Assembly: GCF_002863225.1 (NCBI RefSeq)
Contig: NZ_PKEK01000041.1
Span: 1-64,000, forward strand
Direction: 5' to 3'
Source of the DNA: Mycobacterium sp.
GTDB taxonomy: Bacteria; Actinomycetota; Actinomycetes; Mycobacteriales; Mycobacteriaceae
DNA length: 64,000 bases
Positions 8,435 through 17,520 of this stretch are shown piece after piece. The notes beneath the pieces are model-generated. The model worked only from the letters and a program-made list of their open reading frames with translations, was not told the origin of the DNA and searched no databases. The position numbers and the translations under genes were made by a program. Within the stretch, counting starts at the first letter, position 1; every line of letters begins with the position of its first letter.

Positions 8435-9238
8435 TCAGCTGCCCATCTTCTTGTAGAAGCTCCCGACGATCGGCGCGACGATCGCGCGCGGCGCGTATTG
8501 GCTGGCTGCCGACATGGCCTTGGACGTCACGCCGGGGACTACGCGCATTTTGTTGCGCGCCAACGCATCCAGCGACTTCTTGGCTGTGTACTCGGTGGAG
8601 ATCCACAAGAAGTCCGGCACCAGCTTCTCGACGATGGACGCCTCCGACGCGTCGGGCAGTTCGGTGCGTACCGGCCCGGGAGCCAGAACCGTAACGTGCA
8701 CACCGGTTTTGCGTAGTTCGCCGCGCAGCGACTCGCTGAAGGTGTTCGCAAACGCTTTGGTCGCCGCGTAAGTCGCGTTGTAGGGAATCGGCGAATTACC
8801 GGCCGCCGAGCCGGAAATCAGGATGCCACCGGCTTTGCGTTCGACCATGCCGCGTAGTACTGCGAGCACCAGATCGTGCACGGCGACCGCGTTCAACTGA
8901 ACCTGCGCACGTTCCACCTCGGGATCCAACGTCGACACCGAACCGAACGTCGCCGTGCCGGCGTTGGCGCACAGGATCGAGATGTTCCGCGTCGCAAGCT
9001 CGTCGACCAGTTTCGCGCGGTCGCCTGCATCGGCGAGGTCGGCCGCCCGCACTTCGACAGTGACGCCGTACTGCTCGGTGAGGCGGCTGGCCAGGGTGTT
9101 GAGCTGATCTTCGCGCCGCGCCGTGATGATCAGGTTGTGGCCGCGCGCGGCCAATTCGACGGCCAGCGCTTCGCCGATGTTCTGTGAAGCTCCGGTGACA
9201 ACTGCGCGAGCGTCGGGACTGGGGGCGGGTACCGGCAT
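8435..9238 (-). CDS. cmrA: Mycolate-type beta-ketoacyl reductase CmrA (SDR)
   Basis: A 267-residue short-chain dehydrogenase/reductase; by position and pattern the orthologue of Rv2509. That enzyme is reported to reduce the beta-keto alpha-alkyl fatty acid made by Pks13, the last step of mycolic acid synthesis, with NADPH. Visible features are the nucleotide-binding turn VTGASQNIGEAL (with Asn-Ile in place of the usual Gly-Ile), an NAG motif (CANAGT), the catalytic Ser in ISGSAAGN, and YAATK. A TACCAT hexamer (9250-9245, minus strand) stands six bases before ATG 9238, so transcription is probably leaderless. The divergent MFS gene begins about 25 bases away. Confidence 0.88.
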   Translation of the reverse strand: MPVPAPSPDARAVVTGASQNIGEALAVELAARGHNLIITARREDQLNTLASRLTEQYGVTVEVRAADLADAGDRAKLVDELATRNISILCANAGTATFGSVSTLDPEVERAQVQLNAVAVHDLVLAVLRGMVERKAGGILISGSAAGNSPIPYNATYAATKAFANTFSESLRGELRKTGVHVTVLAPGPVRTELPDASEASIVEKLVPDFLWISTEYTAKKSLDALARNKMRVVPGVTSKAMSAASQYAPRAIVAPIVGSFYKKMGS

Positions 9239-9262
9239 GGATTAATGGTAGACAGACCAACG

Positions 9263-10579
9263 ATGTCGGAAATCAGCAGTGACGTTTCGCAGGGAGCCAA
9301 GCGGTCTCAGGTGCTGGCCTGGGCACTGTGGGACACCGGTTCAGCCGGTGTGACCGCGGTCGTCGTCACCTTCGTGTTCTCGGTGTATCTGACCACCGCT
9401 GTCGGTAAGGGAGCGCCGCTGGGCGCGACGCCGGCGAGCTGGCTCGGTCGCGCACTGGCCATCTCCGGGGTGATCGTCGCTCTCCTGGCGCCGATGATCG
9501 GGGTGTGGGTGGACGACCCCCGGCGGCGGCGCCTCACCTTGACCGTCTTGACCGGGCTGGTGGTGGCCTTGATCAGCGCGATGAGTCTGGTGCGCGAGAG
9601 CCCGGGATACCTGTGGCAGGGGCTGGCGCTCCTGGGTATCGGTGCGGCCTGTGGCGATCTCGCCAGCGTCCCGTACAACGCGATGCTGCGTCAGCTCTCC
9701 ACACCGCAGAACTCCGGCCGGATATCCGGGTTGGGGTTGACGGCGGCGTTTATCGGCAGCGTCGGCCTGTTACTGGTCGTGCTGTTCGGATGTATCTCCG
9801 GCGACGGTCCCACCCGCGGATTGCTGCGGCTGCCCGCGGCCGACGGGATGAATATCCGGATCGCAATGCTGGTGGCCGCCGGATGGCTGGCGGTGTTTGC
9901 GTTGCCGCTGCTGCTGACTGCGTATCGGCTGCCCGCACGAGCCGATAGCCCCGCACCCTCGCACGGACCCTTCGGGGGCTACCGGAAACTCTGGCGCGAT
10001 CTGGTCGGGGAGTGGCACCGCGATCGCAACCTCGTCTACTACCTGCTGGCTGCTGCCGTCTTCCGGGACGGACTGGCCGGCGTCACTCAGTTCGGTGGCG
10101 TGCTGGGGGTCAAGGCGTACGGCATCTCACCTTCCGAGGTACCGATGTTCGGTGTCGCGTTCTGCATCGTGGCGGCAATCGGGGCCGTCGTCGGCGGATA
10201 CCTGGACGACAGGTTCGGTTCCAAGCCGGTAATCGTCGGATCGCTGAGCAGCATCCTCGCGGCGGGGCTGGCCATGATGCTGCTCTCGGGGCCGAAGGCG
10301 TTCTGGGTCACCGGGTTGCTGCTGTGCGTGTTCATCGGTCCGGCGCAGGCGTCCGCCCGCACGCTGCTGCTACGACTTGCCAGTGAGGGCAAAGAGGGCG
10401 TGGCGTTCGGTCTGTTTACTATGACCGGGCGGGCTGTGACTTTTGTTGCGCCACTGCTGTATTCGATCTTCGTCGACCAATTTCACGCCGAGCGGGCCGG
10501 CATGGGCGGGCTGCTTCTGGTGGTGGGCGCCGGCTTGCTGGGCCTGCTGATGGTGCGCGCCCCGTTCCGCCGGGTCTAG
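9263..10579 (+). CDS. MFS transporter, UMF1/Atg22-like (Rv2508c-like)
   Basis: A roughly 438-residue membrane protein with about twelve hydrophobic segments, for example TAVVVTFVFSVYL, ALAISGVIVALLAPMIG, AFIGSVGLLLVVLFG and LLLVVGAGLLGLLMV. The start QVLAWALWDTGSAG and the conserved loop VWVDDPRRRRL match the UMF1 group of the major facilitator superfamily, whose substrates are mostly unknown. I use ATG 9263. ATG 9245 is also in frame but lies inside the probable -10 element of cmrA. Its stop overlaps the stop of the convergent MmpS-like gene by four bases (CTAG). The transporter may serve the cell envelope given the cmrA neighbour (inference only). Confidence 0.85.
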   Translation: MSEISSDVSQGAKRSQVLAWALWDTGSAGVTAVVVTFVFSVYLTTAVGKGAPLGATPASWLGRALAISGVIVALLAPMIGVWVDDPRRRRLTLTVLTGLVVALISAMSLVRESPGYLWQGLALLGIGAACGDLASVPYNAMLRQLSTPQNSGRISGLGLTAAFIGSVGLLLVVLFGCISGDGPTRGLLRLPAADGMNIRIAMLVAAGWLAVFALPLLLTAYRLPARADSPAPSHGPFGGYRKLWRDLVGEWHRDRNLVYYLLAAAVFRDGLAGVTQFGGVLGVKAYGISPSEVPMFGVAFCIVAAIGAVVGGYLDDRFGSKPVIVGSLSSILAAGLAMMLLSGPKAFWVTGLLLCVFIGPAQASARTLLLRLASEGKEGVAFGLFTMTGRAVTFVAPLLYSIFVDQFHAERAGMGGLLLVVGAGLLGLLMVRAPFRRV

Positions 10580-11322
10580 CCGTTGCCGGTGCAGTTGGTC
10601 AGGCCCACGCCGCTGCGTTGATTGATCTCGACCCCGTCGATGGTCACTGAACATGTCACGTCGTGCCCGATGTTGACGATCGTGACGTTCGGTGTCTTGC
10701 TGCCCGACTCGGGCAAGCTGACTTCCTTCGTCCACGGCAACCCGACGTTGAATTCGGTCTGCATCATGCCGTCGTTGTCGACGTAGGTGATGCTGATGGC
10801 CCGGCCGTCGCCGCTGACGTTGTAGATCACGGTCTGCATCGAGCCCGGATCGGCGGGCTGGCCAGGCTCGGTGGTCGCCGGCCCGGGCGCCTGGGCCGAC
10901 CGAGACGGCGAACGGGGCACCACCGGGACGGGCCGCTGCGAGTTCGGTGTCGACGGCAACGCGGGCACGGCGGTCTGCTTGCTGGCCGTGCCGTTCGCGA
11001 TCACCAACGCGACCACCAGGGCGGTCACCAGCAGTACGGCCGCGACGGCCGCGATCCACAGCCAACGAGGAGCTTTCGGCTTTTCCGGGTCAGGGTCATG
11101 GGGTGGCTGGCCGGTCGGCGACTGAGCCTGAGTCCAGTACTGCGGCAGCCTGTCGGTGGGGTTTGCGGCGTTGGGGTCTTGCGCCGAGCCGCCGTAATGC
11201 GGCGGCGGGTATGACGGCTGGCCGCCGTAGGCAGGATCGATGTACGGCTGGTGCAGCCGCTGGGTTTGCTCGTTCCGCTCACCGGTCGAACGGGTGTATC
11301 CGGGATGACGTCGATCGCTCAT
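10576..11322 (-). CDS. MmpS-like membrane protein with proline-rich N-terminus (Rv2507-like)
   Basis: A 248-residue protein. Residues 1-95 are cytosolic and rich in Pro, Tyr, Gln and Gly (QPSYPPPHYGG). One transmembrane helix follows (about 95-115, WLWIAAVAAVLLVTALVVALVI), then a Pro/Ser-rich linker. The extracellular C-terminal beta domain (about 165-248) resembles the MmpS accessory domain: VIYNVSGDGRAISITY, and a cysteine pair in DVTCSV and GLTNCTG. ATG 11322 is chosen over upstream starts because GAGGTGGGC directly precedes it. No MmpL partner gene is adjacent. By family it may assist export or envelope assembly. Confidence 0.82.
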   Translation of the reverse strand: MSDRRHPGYTRSTGERNEQTQRLHQPYIDPAYGGQPSYPPPHYGGSAQDPNAANPTDRLPQYWTQAQSPTGQPPHDPDPEKPKAPRWLWIAAVAAVLLVTALVVALVIANGTASKQTAVPALPSTPNSQRPVPVVPRSPSRSAQAPGPATTEPGQPADPGSMQTVIYNVSGDGRAISITYVDNDGMMQTEFNVGLPWTKEVSLPESGSKTPNVTIVNIGHDVTCSVTIDGVEINQRSGVGLTNCTGNG

Positions 11323-11397
11323 GCCCACCTCATTTCTGCAGGGTACCTGCAGCGCAACCGTCGGCGCCGAAACGTCCGATGAACAGTGCAAAAGCCG

Positions 11398-12033
11398 CTA
11401 GTCCGCCGCTCGATGGCCGGTCAACGCGGCGACCGTCATCGCCCGCATGACCGCCCGCGATCGCGCGGCACCGTCGGGCTTGAGGCTGTGCTGCGTGGAG
11501 TTGAGCAGTCCGAACACAGCGTGCGCCATCAACCGGGCGTCGGCCTCGGCGAGCCCCGGGTCGATGCGGCGCAGCACGCCCACCCACACCTCGACATATT
11601 GGCGCTGGGCCCGACGCACCTGCCGCTCGGCCGCGGTCGGCAGATACGCCAGGTCGCGGTCCTGGATACGAATCAGGTCCGGCTCGCCCAGCGCAAAATC
11701 GAGGTGGAAGTCGATCAGCCCATCGAGCGCCGCGGTGGCGTCCGCCGCCTGCTGCGCCTCGACCTCGCGGGCGCCGGCCAGCAGTCGGGTGCTGATCCCC
11801 ACCAACAGCTCGACCAGCAGCGACTCTTTGTTGGGGAAGTGCCGATAGATCGCCGGCCCGCTGACGCCCGCCGCGGCACCGATGTCCTCGAGTCGCACCG
11901 CCAGGAAACCGCGCTCGGCGAAGAGCCGCTCGGCGGCAGCCAGAAGCTGCAGACGGCGATCCGATTTGCGCCGACTGCGAGGGCTCGGCACCGGTGGCTG
12001 TGCACCATGCTCGGCCGGGGCGGATGCTGCCAT
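11398..12033 (-). CDS. bkaR: TetR-family repressor BkaR
   Basis: A 211-residue TetR regulator corresponding to Rv2506, described in mycobacteria as BkaR, controller of branched-chain keto-acid catabolism genes. After a Pro/Arg-rich lead (residues 1-25), the helix-turn-helix domain is at about 27-73 (LEDIGAAAGVSGPAIYRHFPNKES). The remaining helices form the ligand domain, with a likely acyl-CoA effector (inference). It faces accD1 across paired palindromes, which fits autorepression together with control of the leucine operon. The ribosome site GGGAGG is six bases from ATG 12033. Confidence 0.9.
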   Translation of the reverse strand: MAASAPAEHGAQPPVPSPRSRRKSDRRLQLLAAAERLFAERGFLAVRLEDIGAAAGVSGPAIYRHFPNKESLLVELLVGISTRLLAGAREVEAQQAADATAALDGLIDFHLDFALGEPDLIRIQDRDLAYLPTAAERQVRRAQRQYVEVWVGVLRRIDPGLAEADARLMAHAVFGLLNSTQHSLKPDGAARSRAVMRAMTVAALTGHRAAD

Positions 12034-12050
12034 CCAGCCTCCCTAGACAG

Positions 12051-12099
12051 TTCGGTTAATGGCCACTAACATAACACGAGTTAGTGACCATTAACCGAA
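12051..12099. promoter_or_regulatory. Double BkaR operator between bkaR and accD1
   Basis: Two 20-base arms (12051-12070 and 12080-12099) are inverted copies of each other with one mismatch, separated by nine bases. Each arm also contains its own 16-base near-palindrome: GTTAATGGCCACTAAC (12055-12070) and GTTAGTGACCATTAAC (12080-12095). Their centres are 25 bases apart. Facing -10-like hexamers TAACAT (plus, 12067-12072) and TATGTT (minus, 12073-12068) lie between the sites, so two bound dimers would cover both promoters. Binding by BkaR is inferred from position. Confidence 0.8.
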
Positions 12100-12114
12100 A
12101 ATGGCGTGTAACCG

Positions 12115-13665
12115 ATGACTTCACCGGCCGAAAACCGCACGGCGCACACAACCCTCGTCGAGGAGTTGCGTGGCAAGCTCGCGACCGCTGCGCTGGGCGG
12201 CCCGGAGAAGTCACGTGCTCGCCATGTCGATCGCGGCAAACTGCTGCCGCGCGACCGCGTCGACGGCCTGCTCGATCCCGGCAGTCCACTGCTCGAGATC
12301 GCGCCGCTGGCGGCCGACGGCATGTACGACGACCAGTGTCCCGGTGCCGGCATCATCACCGGAATCGGCCGGATTTCCGGCCGGGAGTGCATGATCGTGG
12401 CCAACGACGCGACGGTCAAAGGTGGTACCTACTACCCGATTACGGTCAAGAAGCATCTGCGTGCCCAGGAGATCGCCACACAGAATCGGCTGCCCTGCGT
12501 CTATCTGGTCGACTCCGGTGGCGCCTTCCTGCCCCGCCAAGACGAGGTATTTCCGGACCGCGACCATTTCGGCCGGATCTTCTACAACCAAGCCAATCTC
12601 AGCGCACGGGGCATACCCCAGATTGCCGCAGTGCTCGGATCATGCACCGCCGGTGGGGCTTACGTTCCGGCGATGAGCGACGAAGCGGTGATCGTCCGCA
12701 ACCAAGGCACCATCTTTCTCGGGGGCCCGCCACTGGTGAAGGCCGCGACCGGGGAAGTGGTCTCGGCCGAGGATCTCGGTGGCGGAGCGCTCCATTCGAA
12801 GACTTCGGGTGTCACCGACCACCTCGCCAACGACGACCGCGACGCGCTGCGGATCGTGCGGCGCATCGTATCGACGCTGGGGCCGCGTGAACGACCGATC
12901 TGGGACGTGTTGCCCACCGTGGAACCGATCGCCGAGCAGTCTGAGTTGTACGACGTCGTCCCGGTCGACCCGCGAATTCCCTATGACGTGCACAACGTCA
13001 TCAACCGGATCGTCGATGGTGGTGAATTCGCGGAGTTCAAAGCCGAATACGGCAGCACGCTGGTCACCGGATTCGCTCACATCCATGGCCACCCCGTCGG
13101 CATCGTGGCCAACAACGGCGTCTTGTTCTCCGAATCCGCGGTCAAGGGCGCACATTTCATCGAGTTGTGTGACAAGCGAATGGTGCCGCTGCTGTTCCTG
13201 CAGAACATCTCGGGGTTCATGGTCGGCCGCGAATACGAGGCCGGCGGCATCGCCAAACACGGCGCGAAAATGGTGACCGCGGTGGCGTGTGCGCGGGTGC
13301 CGAAACTCACCGTGGTGATCGGTGGGTCGTACGGAGCCGGCAACTATTCGATGTGTGGGCGGGCATACTCGCCGCGCTTTCTGTGGATGTGGCCGAATGC
13401 GCGTATCTCCGTGATGGGCGGTGAGCAGGCGGCGTCGGTGCTCGCGACGGTACGCGGCGAGATGACCCCCGACGAAGAAGAAGCGTTGAAGGCTCCGATT
13501 CGCGCCCAGTACGAGCACCAGGGCAACCCGTACTACTCGACGGCCCGGCTCTGGGATGACGGGGTCATCGATCCGGCTGACACCAGAACGGTTGTCGGGC
13601 TTGCACTCTCGGTGACATCCACCGCGCCGGTTGAGCCGGTCTCCTACGGCGTCTTCCGGATGTGA
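12115..13665 (+). CDS. accD1: Methylcrotonyl-CoA carboxylase, carboxyltransferase (beta) subunit
   Basis: A 516-residue carboxyltransferase that moves CO2 from biotin to 3-methylcrotonyl-CoA in leucine degradation, in complex with AccA1; orthologue of Rv2502c. Typical segments are [17 protein letters not shown], the oxyanion-hole region [16 protein letters not shown] in the N-terminal half, and [16 protein letters not shown] plus [19 protein letters not shown] in the C-terminal half. ATG 12115 follows the double operator. The stop overlaps the GTG of accA1 in GTGA. In M. tuberculosis fadD35 and scoAB lie between the regulator and this gene; here they are missing. Confidence 0.95.
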   Translation: MTSPAENRTAHTTLVEELRGKLATAALGGPEKSRARHVDRGKLLPRDRVDGLLDPGSPLLEIAPLAADGMYDDQCPGAGIITGIGRISGRECMIVANDATVKGGTYYPITVKKHLRAQEIATQNRLPCVYLVDSGGAFLPRQDEVFPDRDHFGRIFYNQANLSARGIPQIAAVLGSCTAGGAYVPAMSDEAVIVRNQGTIFLGGPPLVKAATGEVVSAEDLGGGALHSKTSGVTDHLANDDRDALRIVRRIVSTLGPRERPIWDVLPTVEPIAEQSELYDVVPVDPRIPYDVHNVINRIVDGGEFAEFKAEYGSTLVTGFAHIHGHPVGIVANNGVLFSESAVKGAHFIELCDKRMVPLLFLQNISGFMVGREYEAGGIAKHGAKMVTAVACARVPKLTVVIGGSYGAGNYSMCGRAYSPRFLWMWPNARISVMGGEQAASVLATVRGEMTPDEEEALKAPIRAQYEHQGNPYYSTARLWDDGVIDPADTRTVVGLALSVTSTAPVEPVSYGVFRM

Positions 13666-15683
13666 GTGTGATGGGTACCAGGGAATTGCGAACCGTTCTC
13701 ATTGCCAACCGCGGCGAGATCGCCGTGCGGGTGATCCGCACGCTTCGCGCGATGGGCATTCGTTCAGTCGCCGTCTACAGCGACGCCGACGTCAACGCGC
13801 GCCACGTCACCGAGGCGGACGTCGCGATCAACATCGGCCCGGCCGCAGCGCGTGAGAGCTACCTCAATATTTCCGCGATCGTCGATGCGGCCTTACGCAC
13901 CGGAGCTGACGCCGTTCATCCCGGCTACGGGTTCCTCTCGGAAAACGCCGATTTCGCGGCGGCACTGGCGGTGGCCGGCATCGCGTTCATCGGTCCGCCG
14001 GTGGGTGCCATTCAAACGATGGGCGACAAGATCGCCGCCAAGGCCACCGTGTCGGCCTTCGGTGTACCGGTGGTTCCCGGCCTTGCCCGGCCCGGACTCA
14101 GCGACGCAGACCTGATCGCGGCCGCCGAGGACATCGGATACCCGGTTCTGGTCAAGCCGTCGGCCGGCGGCGGAGGCAAAGGCATGCGCATGGTCGAGCG
14201 ACCGGACGACCTTGCCGCCGCGCTACTCAGCGCCCGGCGCGAGGCATCCGCCGCCTTCGGCGATGACACACTGTTCCTCGAGCGATTCGTGCTGCGGCCC
14301 AGGCATATCGAGGTGCAGGTGCTGGCCGACGGACAGGGCAACGTCGTGCACTTCGGCGAGCGGGAATGCAGCCTGCAGCGCCGACACCAAAAGGTCATCG
14401 AAGAAGCCCCGTCACCGCTGCTGGATGCCGAGACCCGCGCCCGGATCGGCGCCGCCGCATGCGACACCGCACGCAGTGTGGACTACGCCGGCGCCGGCAC
14501 CGTGGAGTTCATCGTCTCCGCCGACCGTCCCGACGAGTTCTTCTTCATGGAAATGAACACCCGCCTGCAGGTCGAGCACCCGGTGACCGAACTCGTGACC
14601 GGGTGGGATCTGGTGGAGTGGCAGGTCCGGATCGCCGCGGGGGAGAAGCTCACCGTCGACCAGTCCGAGATCGCCTTGAATGGTCACGCGATCGAGGCGC
14701 GCATCTACGCCGAGGACCCGGCACACGGCTTTCTGCCCACCGGTGGCGACGTCCTCGCGGTGACCGAGCCGGGTGCGCCCGGCGTGCGGATCGACTCGGG
14801 TCTGTCCGCGGGTATGGCGGTCGGAAGCGACTACGATCCGATGCTGGCGAAAGTCATTGGTTACGGCCAGGATCGGGCCACGGCGCTGCGAACCCTTGAT
14901 CGGGCGCTGGCCGACACTGCGGTGCTCGGCGTCGTCACCAACATCGAATTCGTCCGCTTCCTGCTCGCCGACCCGGACGTGGTCGCGGGTCGCCTCGACA
15001 CGGGTCTGCTCGACCGTCGCGCCGCTGACTTCCGCGCCCGAGAGGCCTCCAACGAACAGTTCATCGCCGCGGCGGCGTTGCACTGGCTGCGCCTTTTTCC
15101 CGCGGCGGCCGCCGATTTGTGGGGGGTGCCGTCCGGCTGGCGGGTCGGCAGTCATGCTCCGGTGAGCATCCGGCTGCGGGCGGGCGAACGCATCGACCAC
15201 GTCCACATCGTCGGCAAGCCGGAGGCCGCCCGGGTGTGGATTGCCGACGGCGGATGCCGGTCATTGCAAGCAGCTTTGGTGCACGACCAGCTGACGGTTG
15301 GTCTGGACGGGCTGCGTGTCACCTATACCGTCGCCGTGCAGGACGGCAAGATCTGGCTGGCCGGCGATGGCGCCGTCGGTGTGCTCGAAGAGGTGCGCGA
15401 GGCATCGGTTCGCGAAGACGAGGAACACAGCGGTGACGCCGAGTTGACCAGCCCGATGCCCGGAACGGTCGTCGCGGTCAGCGTCGACGACGGCGCCGAG
15501 GTCGCCGCGGGCAGCGCCGTGATCACCGTCGAAGCGATGAAGATGGAGCACGCGTTGACGGCGCCCGTCGACGGTGTCGTCGAACTGCTCGTCCGGGCCG
15601 GAGACCAGGTCAAGGTCGGCCAGCCATTGGCCCGAATTGCCGCCACTACGAACTCAACACAACAAGAGGACAGCAACACATGA
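13662..15683 (+). CDS. accA1: Methylcrotonyl-CoA carboxylase, biotin carboxylase/BCCP (alpha) subunit
   Basis: A 673-residue alpha subunit; orthologue of Rv2501c. The biotin carboxylase domain covers about residues 1-450, with [14 protein letters not shown], the ATP-grasp loop [31 protein letters not shown] and [15 protein letters not shown] linker domain (about 480-590) follows. The biotinyl domain at the end has EAMKMEH with the attachment lysine at residue 627. It carboxylates biotin using ATP and bicarbonate. GTG 13662 overlaps the accD1 stop (GTGA), and its own stop overlaps fadE19 (ATGA), so translation is coupled along the operon. Confidence 0.95.
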   Translation: MSVMGTRELRTVLIANRGEIAVRVIRTLRAMGIRSVAVYSDADVNARHVTEADVAINIGPAAARESYLNISAIVDAALRTGADAVHPGYGFLSENADFAAALAVAGIAFIGPPVGAIQTMGDKIAAKATVSAFGVPVVPGLARPGLSDADLIAAAEDIGYPVLVKPSAGGGGKGMRMVERPDDLAAALLSARREASAAFGDDTLFLERFVLRPRHIEVQVLADGQGNVVHFGERECSLQRRHQKVIEEAPSPLLDAETRARIGAAACDTARSVDYAGAGTVEFIVSADRPDEFFFMEMNTRLQVEHPVTELVTGWDLVEWQVRIAAGEKLTVDQSEIALNGHAIEARIYAEDPAHGFLPTGGDVLAVTEPGAPGVRIDSGLSAGMAVGSDYDPMLAKVIGYGQDRATALRTLDRALADTAVLGVVTNIEFVRFLLADPDVVAGRLDTGLLDRRAADFRAREASNEQFIAAAALHWLRLFPAAAADLWGVPSGWRVGSHAPVSIRLRAGERIDHVHIVGKPEAARVWIADGGCRSLQAALVHDQLTVGLDGLRVTYTVAVQDGKIWLAGDGAVGVLEEVREASVREDEEHSGDAELTSPMPGTVVAVSVDDGAEVAAGSAVITVEAMKMEHALTAPVDGVVELLVRAGDQVKVGQPLARIAATTNSTQQEDSNT

Positions 15684-16840
15684 GTGATTTCCTGTCGACC
15701 GGGACGCTCCCGGACGAGTATCAGCAGCTGGCCAAGACGGTCCGCGACTTCGCCCAGACTGTGGTCGCCCCGGTCGCGGCGAAGCACGACGCCGAACACT
15801 CCTTCCCCTACGAAGTGGTGGCCGGAATGGCCGAGATGGGCCTGTTCGGCCTGCCGTTCCCCGAGGAGTGGGGTGGCATGGGTGGCGACTACTTCGCCCT
15901 GTGCCTGGCGCTGGAGGAGCTGGGCAAGGTCGACCAGAGCGTGGCCATCACCCTCGAGGCGGGTGTCTCGCTGGGCGCGATGCCCGTCTACCGATTCGGC
16001 AGCGACGCTCAAAAACAGGAATGGTTGCCGCAGTTGGCAAGTGGAGCCGCCCTGGGTGCGTTCGGTCTGACCGAGCCCGGCGGCGGAACTGATGCGGGTG
16101 CGACCAAGACGACTGCTCAGCTCGACGACGGCAGCTGGGTGATCAACGGCTCCAAGCAGTTCATCACCAACTCCGGCACCGACATCACCAAACTGGTCAC
16201 GGTGACCGCTGTGACCGGTGAGCGGGATGGCAAGAAGGAGATCTCGTCGATCCTGGTTCCGGTGCCCACGTCGGGATTCACCGTCGAGCCCGCGTACGAC
16301 AAGGTCGGCTGGAACGCCTCCGACACCCACCCGCTGAGCTTCGACGACGTCCGGGTTCCGGAGGAGAACCTGCTCGGCGAGCGCGGTCGTGGCTACGCCA
16401 ACTTCCTGCGGATCCTCGACGAGGGCCGCATCGCGATCGCGGCGCTGGCCACCGGTGTCGCGCAGGGCTGTGTCGACGAGAGCGTCAAGTACGCGCGGGA
16501 GCGTGAAGCGTTCGGGCAGGCGATCGGCCGGTACCAATCCATCGCGTTCACGATCGCCCGGATGGAGGCGCGCGCGCACACCGCCCGTACGGCCTACTAC
16601 GACGCCGCCGCGCTGATGCTGGCCGGCAAGCCATTCAAGAAGCAGGCGGCGATCGCCAAGCTGGTCGCCAGCGAGGCAGCGATGGACAACGCCCGAGACG
16701 CCACCCAGGTGCACGGCGGTTACGGCTTTATGAATGAATTCACCGTGGCCCGGCATTACCGGGACAGCAAGATTCTCGAGATCGGTGAGGGGACCACTGA
16801 AGTGCAGCTGATGTTGATCGCCCGCGAGGTGGGCCTGTGA
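15680..16840 (+). CDS. fadE19: Acyl-CoA dehydrogenase FadE19 (isovaleryl-CoA type)
   Basis: A 386-residue FAD enzyme orthologous to Rv2500c. In this operon it should oxidise isovaleryl-CoA (or 2-methylbutyryl-CoA) to the enoyl-CoA that AccA1/AccD1 carboxylate. Recognisable blocks are the FAD/substrate segment [17 protein letters not shown] (about 133-149), [11 protein letters not shown], the central [11 protein letters not shown], and the C-terminal [10 protein letters not shown] and [20 protein letters not shown] 15680 overlaps the accA1 stop. The stop is in GTGA at 16837-16840, which is also the insertion point of three 61-base repeats. Confidence 0.94.
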   Translation: MSDFLSTGTLPDEYQQLAKTVRDFAQTVVAPVAAKHDAEHSFPYEVVAGMAEMGLFGLPFPEEWGGMGGDYFALCLALEELGKVDQSVAITLEAGVSLGAMPVYRFGSDAQKQEWLPQLASGAALGAFGLTEPGGGTDAGATKTTAQLDDGSWVINGSKQFITNSGTDITKLVTVTAVTGERDGKKEISSILVPVPTSGFTVEPAYDKVGWNASDTHPLSFDDVRVPEENLLGERGRGYANFLRILDEGRIAIAALATGVAQGCVDESVKYAREREAFGQAIGRYQSIAFTIARMEARAHTARTAYYDAAALMLAGKPFKKQAAIAKLVASEAAMDNARDATQVHGGYGFMNEFTVARHYRDSKILEIGEGTTEVQLMLIAREVGL

Positions 16841-17023
16841 AGCTGAGTGAGCGGAACGAACGCAGTGAGTGACGGGAACGAGGCGAACCAATCGCCTGTG
16901 AAGCTGAGTGAGCGGAACGAACGCAGTGAGTGACGGGAACGAGGCGAACCAATCGCCTGTGAAGCTGAGTGAGCGGAACGAACGCAGTGAGTGACGGGAA
17001 CGAAGCGAACACTGGGCCTGTGA
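16841..17023 (+). repeat. Three tandem 61-base MIRU-like repeats at a GTGA junction
   Basis: Units start at 16841, 16902 and 16963, and 3 x 61 bases end exactly at 17023. Units 1 and 2 are identical by eye; unit 3 diverges near its end. Each carries GAGCGGAACGAACGCAGTG and GTGACGGGAACGA. The array begins after the fadE19 stop in TGGGCCTGTGA (16830-16840) and ends in a second TGGGCCTGTGA (17013-17023), whose GTG starts the next gene. Removing the array would restore a normal GTGA stop/start overlap. DTGA sites are the known insertion places of MIRU elements. Confidence 0.88.
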
Positions 17024-17520
17024 CCGGTGGCGATGACTACCGCGAAGTAGTTCAGCGTGGGTTGTGGTTCGAGGAATTCGAAACCGGTGTGCGATATCTA
17101 CACCGGCCGGGCCGCACCATCACCGAGGCCGACAACGTCTTGTTCACGACCCTGACGATGAACACCCAGGCGCTGCATCTCGACGCCGCGTTTTCCGACG
17201 CGCTACCACCGTTCAACCAACGGCTGGTCAACTCGATGTTCACGCTCTCGACTCTGGTCGGTCTGTCGGTTGCGCAACTGACCCAGGGCACCATCGTCGG
17301 CAACCTCGGGTTCTCCGACATCGCCTTTCCCAAGCCACTTTTCCACGGCGACACCCTGTATGCCGAGTCGGTGATCGTCGAGAAGCGGGAATCCAAAAGC
17401 CGACCGGGCGAGGGCATCGTCACGTTCGCGCACACCGGCCGCAACCAGCACGGCGACATCGTCGCGACCGCAAACCGCAAGACCATGGTGAGAAAGCAGC
17501 CCGCCGAGGCGGGTAACTGA
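17020..17520 (+). CDS. MaoC-like hotdog hydratase (Rv2499c-like)
   Basis: A 166-residue MaoC/hotdog-fold protein beginning at GTG 17020 (TGGDDYREVVQRGLWFEEF). That GTG restores the stop/start overlap broken by the repeat array. The frame is open upstream into the repeats (to 16969) but that part is repeat sequence. Family signs are the central helix LVNSMFTLSTLVGLSVAQL, NLGFSDIAFPKPLFHGDTLY and the terminal strand TFAHTGRNQHGDIVA. Between the carboxylase and CitE the missing step is hydration of 3-methylglutaconyl-CoA, so this may be the (R)-specific hydratase (inference). Its stop overlaps the ATG of citE (TGATG). Confidence 0.85.
   Translation: MTGGDDYREVVQRGLWFEEFETGVRYLHRPGRTITEADNVLFTTLTMNTQALHLDAAFSDALPPFNQRLVNSMFTLSTLVGLSVAQLTQGTIVGNLGFSDIAFPKPLFHGDTLYAESVIVEKRESKSRPGEGIVTFAHTGRNQHGDIVATANRKTMVRKQPAEAGN

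Noticed and set aside
15323..16891. 522-codon minus-strand open frame across accA1 and fadE19
   Set aside because: It is an antisense shadow of two well-supported genes and has no ribosome site or recognisable domain.
16841..17023. 61-base tandem array considered as a CRISPR array or an insertion sequence
   Set aside because: The units are contiguous with no unique spacers and no transposase. Placement at DTGA fits MIRU-type repeats.
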